Assembly: GCA_913019975.1 (NCBI GenBank)
Contig: CAJWBH010000023.1
Span: 1 to 45,998, forward strand
Source: Thalassolituus maritimus
GTDB lineage: Bacteria > Pseudomonadota > Gammaproteobacteria > Pseudomonadales > Oceanobacteraceae
Reading direction: 5' to 3'
Length of the DNA stretch: 45,998 nucleotides
Under the pieces are notes generated by a model. It ran no database searches and was not told where the DNA came from. It saw nothing but the letters and a program-made list of their open reading frames with translations. The position numbers and the translations under genes are program-made. The first letter of the stretch is position 1, and the number at the start of each line of letters is the position of its first letter. This document shows, in pieces, positions 15,118 through 22,943 of this stretch.

Positions 15118-16095
15118 ATGGCTGAAGAAGAAGACGAATGTCCACCCTGTCCCGATGGGATACCCGGCTGGGTAATGACCTTTGCCGACCTGATGTCGCT
15201 GCTGATGTGCTTTTTCGTACTCCTGCTGTCTTTCTCAGAAATGGACGCACGCAAGTTCAAACGTCTGGCCGGCGAACTCAGAGATGCCTTTGGTGTGCAG
15301 ACGGTTGTTAATGCCAGCGATCCGCCCAAGGGGACCAGTGTGATTGCCCGGCACTTCAGTCCGTCGATTCCTGAACCGACACCGATTAATGAAGTCCGGC
15401 AAAAAACCAGCGACATCACCAAAAGCTCACTGGAGGTTCTGTGTCAGGATGAGGTGACGCAGCAGGAAGAACGTCAGGGCGACCGCGGTATGCAAACGCG
15501 TGAAGTCGTCGTGCCACGCGAGGACATCGAAAATAAAAAGAGCGAAGAAATGGCCGTCGAAATGGCTGCTCAGCTTGAAAATGAAATCGCACAGGGTCAG
15601 GTCGAGATTGAAACCGTGGGTAAGAAAATCATTATCCGCATTCAGCAGAGAGGCGCTTTCCGCTCGGGTTCAGATTATATCGAGGATCGTTTCTTACCTG
15701 TGATCGACAAAATCCGGGAAGTACTCGTTGATATTCCGGGCAAGATATCTGTGGAAGGGCACACCGATGATATTCCGCTCGCGGGCGGCCCATTCCGTTC
15801 GAACTGGGGACTATCGACTGCTCGTGCAGTTGCATTTGCACAGGAGCTGTTTATTGCTCCCGAAATGAACTCGGATCGGTTCCAGGTGGTGGGCCACGCA
15901 GATAAAAAGCCACTGGTGCCTAATATTGATGACGCATCCCGCGCACGTAACAGACGCGTGGAGATCGTCATTTTGCGTACGCACGAATTTGATGATGACG
16001 ATCAACCGGAAATCACTCCGACGCAACAGGAGATTGATGACGCGGCGACAGCCCGCCCGGAAGATTTTGAATTAAATCCCAACGAAATATTCTGA
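15118..16095 (+). CDS. pomB: Na+-type flagellar stator protein PomB (MotB family)
   Basis: A 325-residue partner of PomA that anchors the stator to peptidoglycan. A short cytoplasmic tail with CPPCPDGIPGW leads to the single membrane helix; D24 in MTFADLMSLLMCFFVLLLSF is the ion-binding Asp. After a plug and linker of about 130 residues rich in Glu and Gln comes an OmpA-like domain at about 195-285 (EGHTDDIPLAGGPFRSNWGL and VGHADKKPL, with SRARNRRVEIVI). The C-terminal tail is acidic. It is 6 bases behind pomA, in one transcript. Confidence 0.94.
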   Translation: MAEEEDECPPCPDGIPGWVMTFADLMSLLMCFFVLLLSFSEMDARKFKRLAGELRDAFGVQTVVNASDPPKGTSVIARHFSPSIPEPTPINEVRQKTSDITKSSLEVLCQDEVTQQEERQGDRGMQTREVVVPREDIENKKSEEMAVEMAAQLENEIAQGQVEIETVGKKIIIRIQQRGAFRSGSDYIEDRFLPVIDKIREVLVDIPGKISVEGHTDDIPLAGGPFRSNWGLSTARAVAFAQELFIAPEMNSDRFQVVGHADKKPLVPNIDDASRARNRRVEIVILRTHEFDDDDQPEITPTQQEIDDAATARPEDFELNPNEIF

Positions 16096-16109
16096 TCGGG
16101 AGAGAGACG

Positions 16110-16697
16110 ATGGAAACTGGAACAATGGAAGAGAGACGCCGTTATTTCCGCCTGGATGATGAGGTCATCCTGGACTTTGAAGCCATCTCACAAGAAGAGG
16201 TACAACGCTGGAAGGCCCGCCATCAGGATCATATCAATGAGTTGGCAGAGCTGGAGCGGGACATCGCTGGTGTCCTTCATCAGGTACAGGCACAGAACCC
16301 CACTGTTGCTCGCTTGTTTGAGCTGCTGAACCAGAAGGTCAACCTGCTGAACTCCCCAGTGGGGCCGGATGCGAAACCAGAACTCTCGCAGACCGAAGTG
16401 CGTACGCGGGTGAATCTGAGTGCCTGCGGCATGGCGTTCCACTCCACAGAACCGCTTAGTAAGAGCGACAATCTGCGGCTGCAGATGCAGCTGAAACCGT
16501 CTAATATTCCCGTGACTCTTATGGGAACGATTGTTGGTGTGGAGCATACAGCAGATCCTGATGCTCCCTACCTTGTACGCGTTGACTTCGAAGGCCTGAG
16601 AGAGGCCGAACAGGAAATCCTGATTCACCACCTGTTCCAGCTACAGTCGCGTCGTCTGCGCTCTGAGCGCGAAGCTCAGAACGACGCTGCCTGCTGA
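16110..16697 (+). CDS. PilZ-domain c-di-GMP receptor
   Basis: A 195-residue PilZ-domain protein. The c-di-GMP-binding motifs are present: RRYFR (RxxxR) at about residues 10-14, and NLSACG ((D/N)xSxxG) at about 102-107. Between them lies a helical insert of some 60 residues (QEEVQRWKARHQDHINELAE and following), longer than in minimal PilZ domains. The C-terminus ends in a charged helix. It lies 15 bases after pomB with GGAGAGAGA before the ATG, so it is co-transcribed with the stator genes. It may brake or adjust the motor in response to c-di-GMP; this role is inferred from position. Confidence 0.85.
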   Translation: METGTMEERRRYFRLDDEVILDFEAISQEEVQRWKARHQDHINELAELERDIAGVLHQVQAQNPTVARLFELLNQKVNLLNSPVGPDAKPELSQTEVRTRVNLSACGMAFHSTEPLSKSDNLRLQMQLKPSNIPVTLMGTIVGVEHTADPDAPYLVRVDFEGLREAEQEILIHHLFQLQSRRLRSEREAQNDAAC

Positions 16698-16712
16698 ACC
16701 CTATTCCACCGA

Positions 16713-16738
16713 GCCTTTTTTACTGCAGTAAAAAAGGC
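16713..16738. terminator. symmetric terminator after the PilZ gene
   Basis: GCCTTTTTTAC (16713-16723) and GTAAAAAAGGC (16728-16738) form an 11-bp stem with a TGCA loop, an A/T-rich palindrome 16 bases past the stop. It ends the pomAB-PilZ transcript. Confidence 0.65.
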
Positions 16739-16793
16739 CTACCCTCTGCTATCATGCGTTTTAATTCATTCACTTTTACTCTAATGAGAGCGC

Positions 16794-17525
16794 ATGATGT
16801 CTGGCCCTCGCATCTATACTTCCGAGTCACTCGCTAGCAGTACAACCATCGCACTGGATGATCAGGCAGTGACGCACCTGGTACGCGTTTTACGTATGAA
16901 AAAGGGTGACGATGTACGGCTCTTTAATGGCGACGGTTCTGAATACCAGGCACAGCTCATCATTGAGAGCAAAAAATCGGCATCGGCATCTGTCACTCAT
17001 GCAATCCGGCAGGATGCTCCGCTGAAACTGGAGATACATCTGGGTCAGGTCATCTCAAAAGGCGACCGGATGGACTTCACTATCCAGAAAGCGACCGAGC
17101 TGGGCGTAACTGACATCACCCCTCTGACCAGTGAACGCTGTGATGTACGCCTGAAAGGCGACCGGATGGAAAAAAAGCTCGAGCACTGGCAGAAGGTAGC
17201 CATCTCAGCCTGCGAACAGAGTGGAAGAAACACCGTCCCGGTAGTTCATCCGCCAAAGTCGCTTAGTGACTGGAGTTCAGGAATAGAAGCCGACAGAAAA
17301 TTGCTACTCCACCCTCATAACCAGAAGCCTCTCGTATCCGATCAGTCTCCAGAAAGCATTGCGCTTCTGGTAGGCCCTGAGGGTGGTTTCTCTGACATCG
17401 AAGTGACTCAATGCCAGGAGGCAGGGTTTGATGGTCTTTTATTGGGACCTCGTATATTGCGTACTGAGACCGCGGCGCTGACGGCTCTCAGCGTTCTTCA
17501 GTATGTGTGGGGTGACTTTCGCTAA
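16794..17525 (+). CDS. rsmE: 16S rRNA (uracil-1498-N3)-methyltransferase
   Basis: SPOUT-class enzyme that methylates U1498 of 16S rRNA with SAM. HLVRVLRMKKGD is the N-terminal PUA-like RNA-binding part. Then come QKATELGVTDITPLTSERC and, at the C-terminal knot, LLVGPEGGFSDIE, LGPRILRTETAAL, the SAM-binding signature. It has 243 residues, the normal length. The start is one of two adjacent ATGs (16794 or 16797). Its last 38 bases overlap the convergent membrane-protein gene. Confidence 0.95.
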   Translation: MMSGPRIYTSESLASSTTIALDDQAVTHLVRVLRMKKGDDVRLFNGDGSEYQAQLIIESKKSASASVTHAIRQDAPLKLEIHLGQVISKGDRMDFTIQKATELGVTDITPLTSERCDVRLKGDRMEKKLEHWQKVAISACEQSGRNTVPVVHPPKSLSDWSSGIEADRKLLLHPHNQKPLVSDQSPESIALLVGPEGGFSDIEVTQCQEAGFDGLLLGPRILRTETAALTALSVLQYVWGDFR

Positions 17526-18168
17526 CGAGGCGGATGCCTTTCCAGTCCCAGTATGAGGATAAGAAATAGATCCCGATAAACAGGGTCGCCCACCATTCAA
17601 TGATGCGCTTACCGTGACTCATCTCGATTCCAACGGTGACTCCGGCAAAGGCAATAAACATAAACCACAGAATTCCCATTACTGCTGTTTTCACCGCAAA
17701 GCTAGGGACAGCCAACCCCTGTTTTCTTGCCTTAAACGTCAAGACGTAGGCTGTGGTCAGAGCAATCAACATCCCCTGAAAAAACAGATTGGCGCCACGT
17801 ACGTGCACACCCCAACGGGTATCTGATTTTTCTGGTAGCAACACCGCGGTACCAGCCAACAGACCAATGGCGGCCAGAACTCCGAAAAACTGCATTGCAT
17901 TCAGCGCGATACGCCCGGAATACGGGCTCAACCAGACGCGGTATACCTGCCACCAGACCACAAAAAATGCACAGGCCGCAATCATTCCCCCACGAAAAAT
18001 AAAGCCTGCATCGCCTTTCATCCCTGTATGGGTAATATCAGTACAGCCATCAAAAAATGGATTACATAATTCTGCCGTACCGGCTGACGTCCCAACAAAG
18101 TAAGTGACCGCAATCGTCCCCATAGAGAGAACGAAGGATGCTAACGCAATAAACTGACCGAACGACAC
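17488..18168 (-). CDS. six-helix membrane protein, possibly Frag1/DRAM-like
   Basis: Not firmly recognised. The 226-residue protein has about six hydrophobic helices (about 5-26, 57-76, 90-110, 128-145, 158-180, 190-205). The first loop has CNPFFDGCTDITHTG, with two Cys, then GDAGFIFRGGMI; that motif recalls the Frag1/DRAM/Sfk1 and DUF998 groups of membrane proteins, whose bacterial role is unknown. The 3' end overlaps rsmE by 38 bases on the opposite strand. The ATG start gives a proper first membrane helix. Confidence 0.68.
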   Translation of the reverse strand: MSFGQFIALASFVLSMGTIAVTYFVGTSAGTAELCNPFFDGCTDITHTGMKGDAGFIFRGGMIAACAFFVVWWQVYRVWLSPYSGRIALNAMQFFGVLAAIGLLAGTAVLLPEKSDTRWGVHVRGANLFFQGMLIALTTAYVLTFKARKQGLAVPSFAVKTAVMGILWFMFIAFAGVTVGIEMSHGKRIIEWWATLFIGIYFLSSYWDWKGIRLVSESHPTHTEER

Positions 18169-18287
18169 GAAACCTCCCGAACAGCCCGGATTTCATTGGG
18201 CCATCAAAAATAAAGCGACATCATATCAATCAACACACCCCTGTAGAACTTTTAACATCTGCAATTAAGCGGTAACGGCGACAACTT

Positions 18288-18405
18288 CGCCTGCAGGCGT
18301 CATCGACTTGGGCACGCCGTAGATACATCCCTGTAGGCTCGGGCACAGCATCCATGCTGTGCACGCCCCTCGCCGACGATCCCTGCAGTTCATACATTCG
18401 CTGAA
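18288..18405. repeat. palindromic intergenic repeat between the membrane gene and radA
   Basis: The 336-bp gap before radA (18169-18504) holds no gene. It contains CGCCTGCAGGCG (18288-18299), a 12-bp palindrome, and then a composite palindrome. GCACAGCAT (18343-18351) pairs with ATGCTGTGC (18354-18362). Outer arms with CATCCCTGTAGGCTCGGG and CCCCTCGCCGACGATCCCTG are partly complementary. The word order is characteristic of multi-copy intergenic elements seen in marine gammaproteobacteria, from memory. Confidence 0.5.
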
Positions 18406-18504
18406 GCCGCAACACCGTGATATCTCATTCGACTATGTCGAAGATACACTCAAATACGAGTACACTTTTGACCACTATCCAGTATGAGAAACAGCGAACG
18501 CTAC

Positions 18505-19875
18505 ATGGCCAAAAAGAAAACCGCCTACGTCTGCAATGAATGCGGCGCAGATCACAGCAAATGGCAAGGCCAGTGTGCCGGTTGCGGGCAGTGGAATACT
18601 CTGCAGGAATTTGTCGTGTCTTCAGCGAAGACCGCTGCGCGGGATACCAGATTCAGTGGTTATGCCGGCGATGCCGGTGCCAGTGATGTTATTAAACTCG
18701 CCGACGTCGATCTCGCCGAACTGCCAAGATTCAGTTCCGGCATGCAGGAGTTCGATCGGGTGTTAGGTGGTGGCCTTGTGCCAGGCTCCGCCATTCTTAT
18801 TGGTGGTCACCCGGGTGCAGGTAAATCAACGCTGTTGCTTCAGACTTTGTGTTATCTGGCGACACAGATGCCAGCCATCTACGTGACTGGTGAAGAAAGT
18901 CTGCAACAGGTGGCGCTGCGCGCAAACCGCCTTGGGTTGCCGACTGATCAGTTACAGATGCTGAGTGAAACCAACGTCGAGCGACTGACTAATGTGCTGC
19001 AGCAGCATAAGCCTCGTATCGTCGTGATCGATTCTATTCAGGTTATGCATGTGGATGGCATAGAGTCTGCGCCGGGCAGTGTTTCACAGGTTCGTGAAAG
19101 CGCAGCGTATCTGACCCGTTTTGCGAAACAGACAGGAACAGTTCTGTTTCTTGTCGGGCATGTGACGAAAGATGGTTCACTGGCGGGGCCGAAAGTCCTT
19201 GAGCATATGATCGACTGCTCAATCATGCTCGAGGGCTCAGGCGACAGTCGCTATCGGGTACTGCGCGGTATCAAAAACCGGTTCGGTGCCATTAACGAGC
19301 TGGGCGTCTTCGCTATGCTCGAGCGCGGCCTGAAAGAGGTTAAAAACCCAAGCTCGATTTTTCTAAGTCGCGGCGATGAACCTGCTGCGGGCAGTGTTGT
19401 GATGGTGATCTGGGAAGGCACACGCCCACTGCTTGTTGAAATTCAGGCATTGGTCGACGACAGCCATTTCGGGCATCCGAAACGGGTCGCCGTTGGCCTT
19501 GATCAGAATCGTCTGAACCTGTTGCTTGCAGCATTACATCGCCATGGCGGTATCCACCTTGGCGATCAGGATGTGTATATCAATGTGGTGGGTGGCGTGA
19601 AGGTAAACGAAACAGGAGCCGACCTGGCGCTCTTGTTAGCGGCACTGTCCAGCTTCCGCAATCAACCTCTTGAACAAGGCCTGATTGTCTTTGGAGAAGT
19701 AGGCTTATCCGGAGAAATCCGACCAGTACCCTCAGGTCAGGAGCGGATAAAAGAAGCGGCGAAGCATGGCTTTACCCGGGCAATTGTTCCCAAAGCGAAT
19801 GTACCCAAGCAACCCGTTGAGGGTATGGAAGTGATCGGCGTTGATAAACTTCAGGAAGCTATCGAACGCCTGTAA
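18505..19875 (+). CDS. radA: DNA repair protein RadA
   Basis: RecA-like ATPase that helps process recombination intermediates. Zinc finger VCNECGADHSKWQGQCAGCG begins at residue 9. Walker A is GGHPGAGKST, and the RadA-specific KNRFG is in GIKNRFGAINELGVFAM. The C-terminal Lon-like domain includes GGVKVNETGADLALLLAALS. At 456 residues it is full length. ATG 18505 (MAKKK) is preferred over 18484 because it aligns with the usual start, though neither has a clear ribosome-binding site. It ends 10 bases from mnhG, which runs the other way. Confidence 0.96.
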   Translation: MAKKKTAYVCNECGADHSKWQGQCAGCGQWNTLQEFVVSSAKTAARDTRFSGYAGDAGASDVIKLADVDLAELPRFSSGMQEFDRVLGGGLVPGSAILIGGHPGAGKSTLLLQTLCYLATQMPAIYVTGEESLQQVALRANRLGLPTDQLQMLSETNVERLTNVLQQHKPRIVVIDSIQVMHVDGIESAPGSVSQVRESAAYLTRFAKQTGTVLFLVGHVTKDGSLAGPKVLEHMIDCSIMLEGSGDSRYRVLRGIKNRFGAINELGVFAMLERGLKEVKNPSSIFLSRGDEPAAGSVVMVIWEGTRPLLVEIQALVDDSHFGHPKRVAVGLDQNRLNLLLAALHRHGGIHLGDQDVYINVVGGVKVNETGADLALLLAALSSFRNQPLEQGLIVFGEVGLSGEIRPVPSGQERIKEAAKHGFTRAIVPKANVPKQPVEGMEVIGVDKLQEAIERL

Positions 19876-19885
19876 GAAGACCTGT

Positions 19886-20269
19886 TCAGTCGTCGTCCCG
19901 GTCGTTAATGCCTTTTCTTTCAGCAGCGCGCTCTACTTCTTCCGCATTACGAGTGCCCTCAGCCAGAGGACGGCGGCGATGAATCGCAGCTTTGCCCATC
20001 ATGTATGCTGACACAGGAGCGGTCAGGAAGAGGAAAATACTGATTACCAGCTCATGGATGTGCAGACTCTCTTCCTGCACGCTGAACCAAACAAGTGAAC
20101 CAAGCAGAGTAGCCCCCATACCCAGCGTCGAGGCTTTTGTTGGCGCATGGAGCCGAGTATAGAAGTCGGGCAGCTTCGCCAACCCCCAGGAACCTACGAG
20201 CATAAATAACGCGCCACCAATCAGGAGTGCGGCAACAAAATAATCGCTATATACAGCCAGGTTATTCAA
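19886..20269 (-). CDS. mnhG: Na+/H+ antiporter subunit G (Mrp/Mnh)
   Basis: A 127-residue subunit with three membrane helices, last gene of the Mrp operon. Signatures: GSWGLAKLPDFYTRLHAPTK and the MGATLLGSL helix, with a charged C-terminal tail. The frame continues to 20323, but the TTG at 20269 is preceded by GGGGTGA 5 bases upstream, which best fits the family's start. It overlaps the mnhF stop by 8 bases. The tail RRRPLAEGTRNAEEVERAAE lies past the conserved part. The complex exports Na+ in exchange for H+. Confidence 0.92.
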   Translation of the reverse strand: MNNLAVYSDYFVAALLIGGALFMLVGSWGLAKLPDFYTRLHAPTKASTLGMGATLLGSLVWFSVQEESLHIHELVISIFLFLTAPVSAYMMGKAAIHRRRPLAEGTRNAEEVERAAERKGINDRDDD

Positions 20270-20531
20270 TGATGTCACCCCGCAACAGATATTTGGCGAC
20301 TGCCGACGTGCTGACAAAACCAAGCATAGCGATCAGAAGAGCCCCTTCGAAATACAGGGCGGTCCCGTAGTACAGGCCCAGCAGAATAATCAAAGCAATA
20401 CTGTTGATATAGAGCGTGTCCAGAGCAAGGATACGATCAGTAATATCTGGCCCCTTTATCAAGCGCCAAAGGCAGAAAAGCATCGCCAGACCAATCATCC
20501 CGGTACAGATCATGATGACATTACTCAGCAT
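20262..20531 (-). CDS. mnhF: Na+/H+ antiporter subunit F (Mrp/Mnh)
   Basis: An 89-residue subunit with three membrane helices. The family motif is LIKGPDITDRILALDTL, followed by YINSIALIILLGLYYGT. The ATG at 20531 has AAGGAG upstream; a longer frame to 20627 is not real, since it lies inside mnhE. It overlaps mnhE's end by 7 bases and mnhG's start by 8. Confidence 0.93.
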   Translation of the reverse strand: MLSNVIMICTGMIGLAMLFCLWRLIKGPDITDRILALDTLYINSIALIILLGLYYGTALYFEGALLIAMLGFVSTSAVAKYLLRGDIIE

Positions 20532-21013
20532 CCGAATATCTCCTTCAGCGGCTGTTCGTAACGTTTGAAGATAAACGCCTGAAGTTCTTTTTCGTCTTCC
20601 AGGTGGAGTACGTGAATATAGAGACACGTGCGGTCTTCTGAAAACTCAACGCTTACCGTCCCTGGTGTCAGCGATACTGAGCTTGCCAGCACAGTCACCG
20701 GAAACGGCTCCGTCATAGATAAAGGATAAGCCAGCCAGCCGGGCTTCAGGTATCGGTTAGGCATCACCACACGACGCGCCACGTCAACGTTAGCCACCAC
20801 GATGTCATATAAGAGGCGCAGGGAATACGCCATCATCGCCAGAGGCTTTTTAACCGGCGCATGCCCACGAACATACGGGTACGTAATAATTGGAATCAGC
20901 CAGGCCAGAATCACCGCCAGCAGTAACTGGCCGTACGAAAAACCGTTTAATAAAAGCCATACGACAATCAGCATCACTGAGTGCCATGGCATCGGCAGCA
21001 ATCGCTTCATCAT
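20525..21013 (-). CDS. mnhE: Na+/H+ antiporter subunit E (Mrp/Mnh)
   Basis: A 162-residue subunit with an N-terminal pair of membrane helices and a cytoplasmic domain. Family features are the AYSLRLLYDIVVANVDVARR region and SSVSLTPGTVSVEF with LYIHVLHL. The start is the ATG 21013, which overlaps the mnhD stop (ATGA), with GGAGGG upstream. The frame runs to 21082 but this extra part lies in mnhD. Confidence 0.92.
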   Translation of the reverse strand: MMKRLLPMPWHSVMLIVVWLLLNGFSYGQLLLAVILAWLIPIITYPYVRGHAPVKKPLAMMAYSLRLLYDIVVANVDVARRVVMPNRYLKPGWLAYPLSMTEPFPVTVLASSVSLTPGTVSVEFSEDRTCLYIHVLHLEDEKELQAFIFKRYEQPLKEIFGC

Positions 21014-22518
21014 GGCTGCCCTCCGTTCAGATAATTCAACGTCACACCAGCGTGCAGGTCCTGAGCAGCCCTCAGAGACCATTCAGTCAGTGGTCCGCCG
21101 CCAATAACAAGAACAAGCGTCGTTGCGACCAATAGTCCTGAAGCCACAAGGTGAACATTGCTCAGCTTCTCCTTAGCTTCTGGAACAACGGAACCCTGGG
21201 TTCTCCAGAACAATGTAGTTCCAGCGCGAGACAAGGCAATGAGCGCAGCCAGACCAGAGATAAGGACGAGCGGCCAAACCCAGATGGCATCGCCACTGTC
21301 GACAGCAGCCTGAAGGATAAAGACTTTACCTAAGAAACCCGAGAACGGAGGTAAACCAATCATAGCCATCGCAGTTACAGCAAACAGAACGCCGGTAAAT
21401 ATCGGATACAGCAATGGGCGGGAACGCACGAATCTATCTTCCGCCTGGCCACGCTGCATAAGAATCAGGCCAGCGACCAGAAAGAAGGCCCCACTCATCA
21501 GCGTGCTATGCAACGTATAATACAGACCTGCCGCAACCGATTGAGTCGTGCCCATGGCGACCGTCATCAGCAGCGTGCCAACGGAAATAACAATCAGGTT
21601 AGCAATGAGCCAGCGCAGCGTCTGGCTCGCCAGAGCACCAATCGCCCCGGCAACTACCGTCAGGCCTGACAGCCACGCCAGTGGAACAACCCCAAGATCA
21701 GACAGTTCGCCACTGTCGTGACCAAACACAACACTGTGGATACGCCAGAGGCTATACACACCTACCTTAGTCATAACGGCGAACAAGGCTGCTACCGGCA
21801 CTGAAGTTGTGCTGTAAGTTCTTGGTAACCAGAAATGCAGCGGTAACAGTGCCGCCTTCACGCCGAAAACAACCATCAGCAGTAACCCACCCGCCTGAGC
21901 CAACGGAATACTTTCTTCTGGTAAGGTAGGCGCTCGCGACGCCATATCCGGGATATTCAGCGTGCCGAAAGCTCTGTAAAGCAAGGCCAATGCAATAAGG
22001 AAAAAGGCAGAACCTATGAGGTTGTAGAGCACATAGTGCTGAGCTGCCCGGGTTCTCTCACGACCGCCGCCATGTATCAATAACGAGTACGAGGCGATGA
22101 GAAGAATCTCGAAAAATACGAAGAGGTTAAATGCATCTGCGGTCAGAAAGGCGCCGTTCAGACCCATTAACTGAAACATAAACAGGGGATGGAAAAAACG
22201 CCCTGTTTTATCTTCACCACCGCACGCAAAAAGGTGCGTACACAATGCCAGAACAGAAGTAACTACCAGCATAAAGGCAGCTAGCGGGTCCGCGAGCAGG
22301 TAAATGCCGAATGGGGCTTCCCAGTCGCCCATGGCGTAGCCCATTGGGCCTTCTGCCAAGGTTTTGAACAGTGTCAGCATGGATACCGCTACCAACATCA
22401 GCAAGGCGAACTGAGCGACCAGACGCTGAAGGTGCAGGCGCTTATTAAACCACGGATACAGAATCAGAATTGCCGCGAAAAATGGCAGAAGCACAGGAAG
22501 TGCCGGCAAATGCATCAC
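21010..22518 (-). CDS. mnhD: Na+/H+ antiporter subunit D (Mrp/Mnh)
   Basis: A 502-residue Complex-I-like (NuoM/N-type) proton-pumping subunit with about 14 membrane helices. The conserved Glu (NLFVFFEILLIASY) and Lys (VFGVKAALLPLHFWLP) lie in TM5 and TM7, followed by AYSTTSVPVAAL-like TYSTTSVPVAALFAVMTKVG. It starts at GTG 22518, overlapping the mnhC stop, or at ATG 22515. GGAGGT lies 11 bases upstream. It is the middle gene of the operon. Confidence 0.94.
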   Translation of the reverse strand: MMHLPALPVLLPFFAAILILYPWFNKRLHLQRLVAQFALLMLVAVSMLTLFKTLAEGPMGYAMGDWEAPFGIYLLADPLAAFMLVVTSVLALCTHLFACGGEDKTGRFFHPLFMFQLMGLNGAFLTADAFNLFVFFEILLIASYSLLIHGGGRERTRAAQHYVLYNLIGSAFFLIALALLYRAFGTLNIPDMASRAPTLPEESIPLAQAGGLLLMVVFGVKAALLPLHFWLPRTYSTTSVPVAALFAVMTKVGVYSLWRIHSVVFGHDSGELSDLGVVPLAWLSGLTVVAGAIGALASQTLRWLIANLIVISVGTLLMTVAMGTTQSVAAGLYYTLHSTLMSGAFFLVAGLILMQRGQAEDRFVRSRPLLYPIFTGVLFAVTAMAMIGLPPFSGFLGKVFILQAAVDSGDAIWVWPLVLISGLAALIALSRAGTTLFWRTQGSVVPEAKEKLSNVHLVASGLLVATTLVLVIGGGPLTEWSLRAAQDLHAGVTLNYLNGGQP

Positions 22519-22943
22519 CTTGTCTTACCTCCTGAGTTCTTCGCGGTATTGCTTGCGGTACTCTTGACAGTACTTTGACGGACTTTCCCTTGTGGCTCTT
22601 TATTCGCCAGAGAGTCGCCCGGCAAAGCGCGTCCATCGACCTGATCATTACCAAGATCTGCACGTGCCCGGATGGCAAGAATCAGAGCAAACGCTGTCAT
22701 AGCAAAACCGATAACGATCGCAGTAAGCACCAGGGCCTGAGGCAGAGGGTCGGAATATTCTGCGCCGTCGGCCAGAATAGCTGGCTCGTGCAGCGCCAAA
22801 CCACCACTGGCAAACAGAAACAGGTTTACGGCGTAAGACATCAGGGTAAGGCCAATCACAACCGCAAAGGTGTGGCCCCGCAGCATCAGAAACACCGAAC
22901 AGGTCACCATCACGCCGACAGTGACTGCAAAAATCAATTCCAT
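22515..22943 (-). CDS. mnhC: Na+/H+ antiporter subunit C (Mrp/Mnh)
   Basis: A 142-residue NuoK-like subunit with three membrane helices. The family shows here in VIGLTLMSYAVNLFLFASGG and DPLPQALVLTAIVIGFAMTA. Its C-terminus has an extra basic, Ser/Thr-rich tail of about 40 residues beyond the NuoK fold. AAGGAG precedes the ATG. It overlaps mnhA's stop by one base. Confidence 0.94.
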   Translation of the reverse strand: MELIFAVTVGVMVTCSVFLMLRGHTFAVVIGLTLMSYAVNLFLFASGGLALHEPAILADGAEYSDPLPQALVLTAIVIGFAMTAFALILAIRARADLGNDQVDGRALPGDSLANKEPQGKVRQSTVKSTASNTAKNSGGKTR

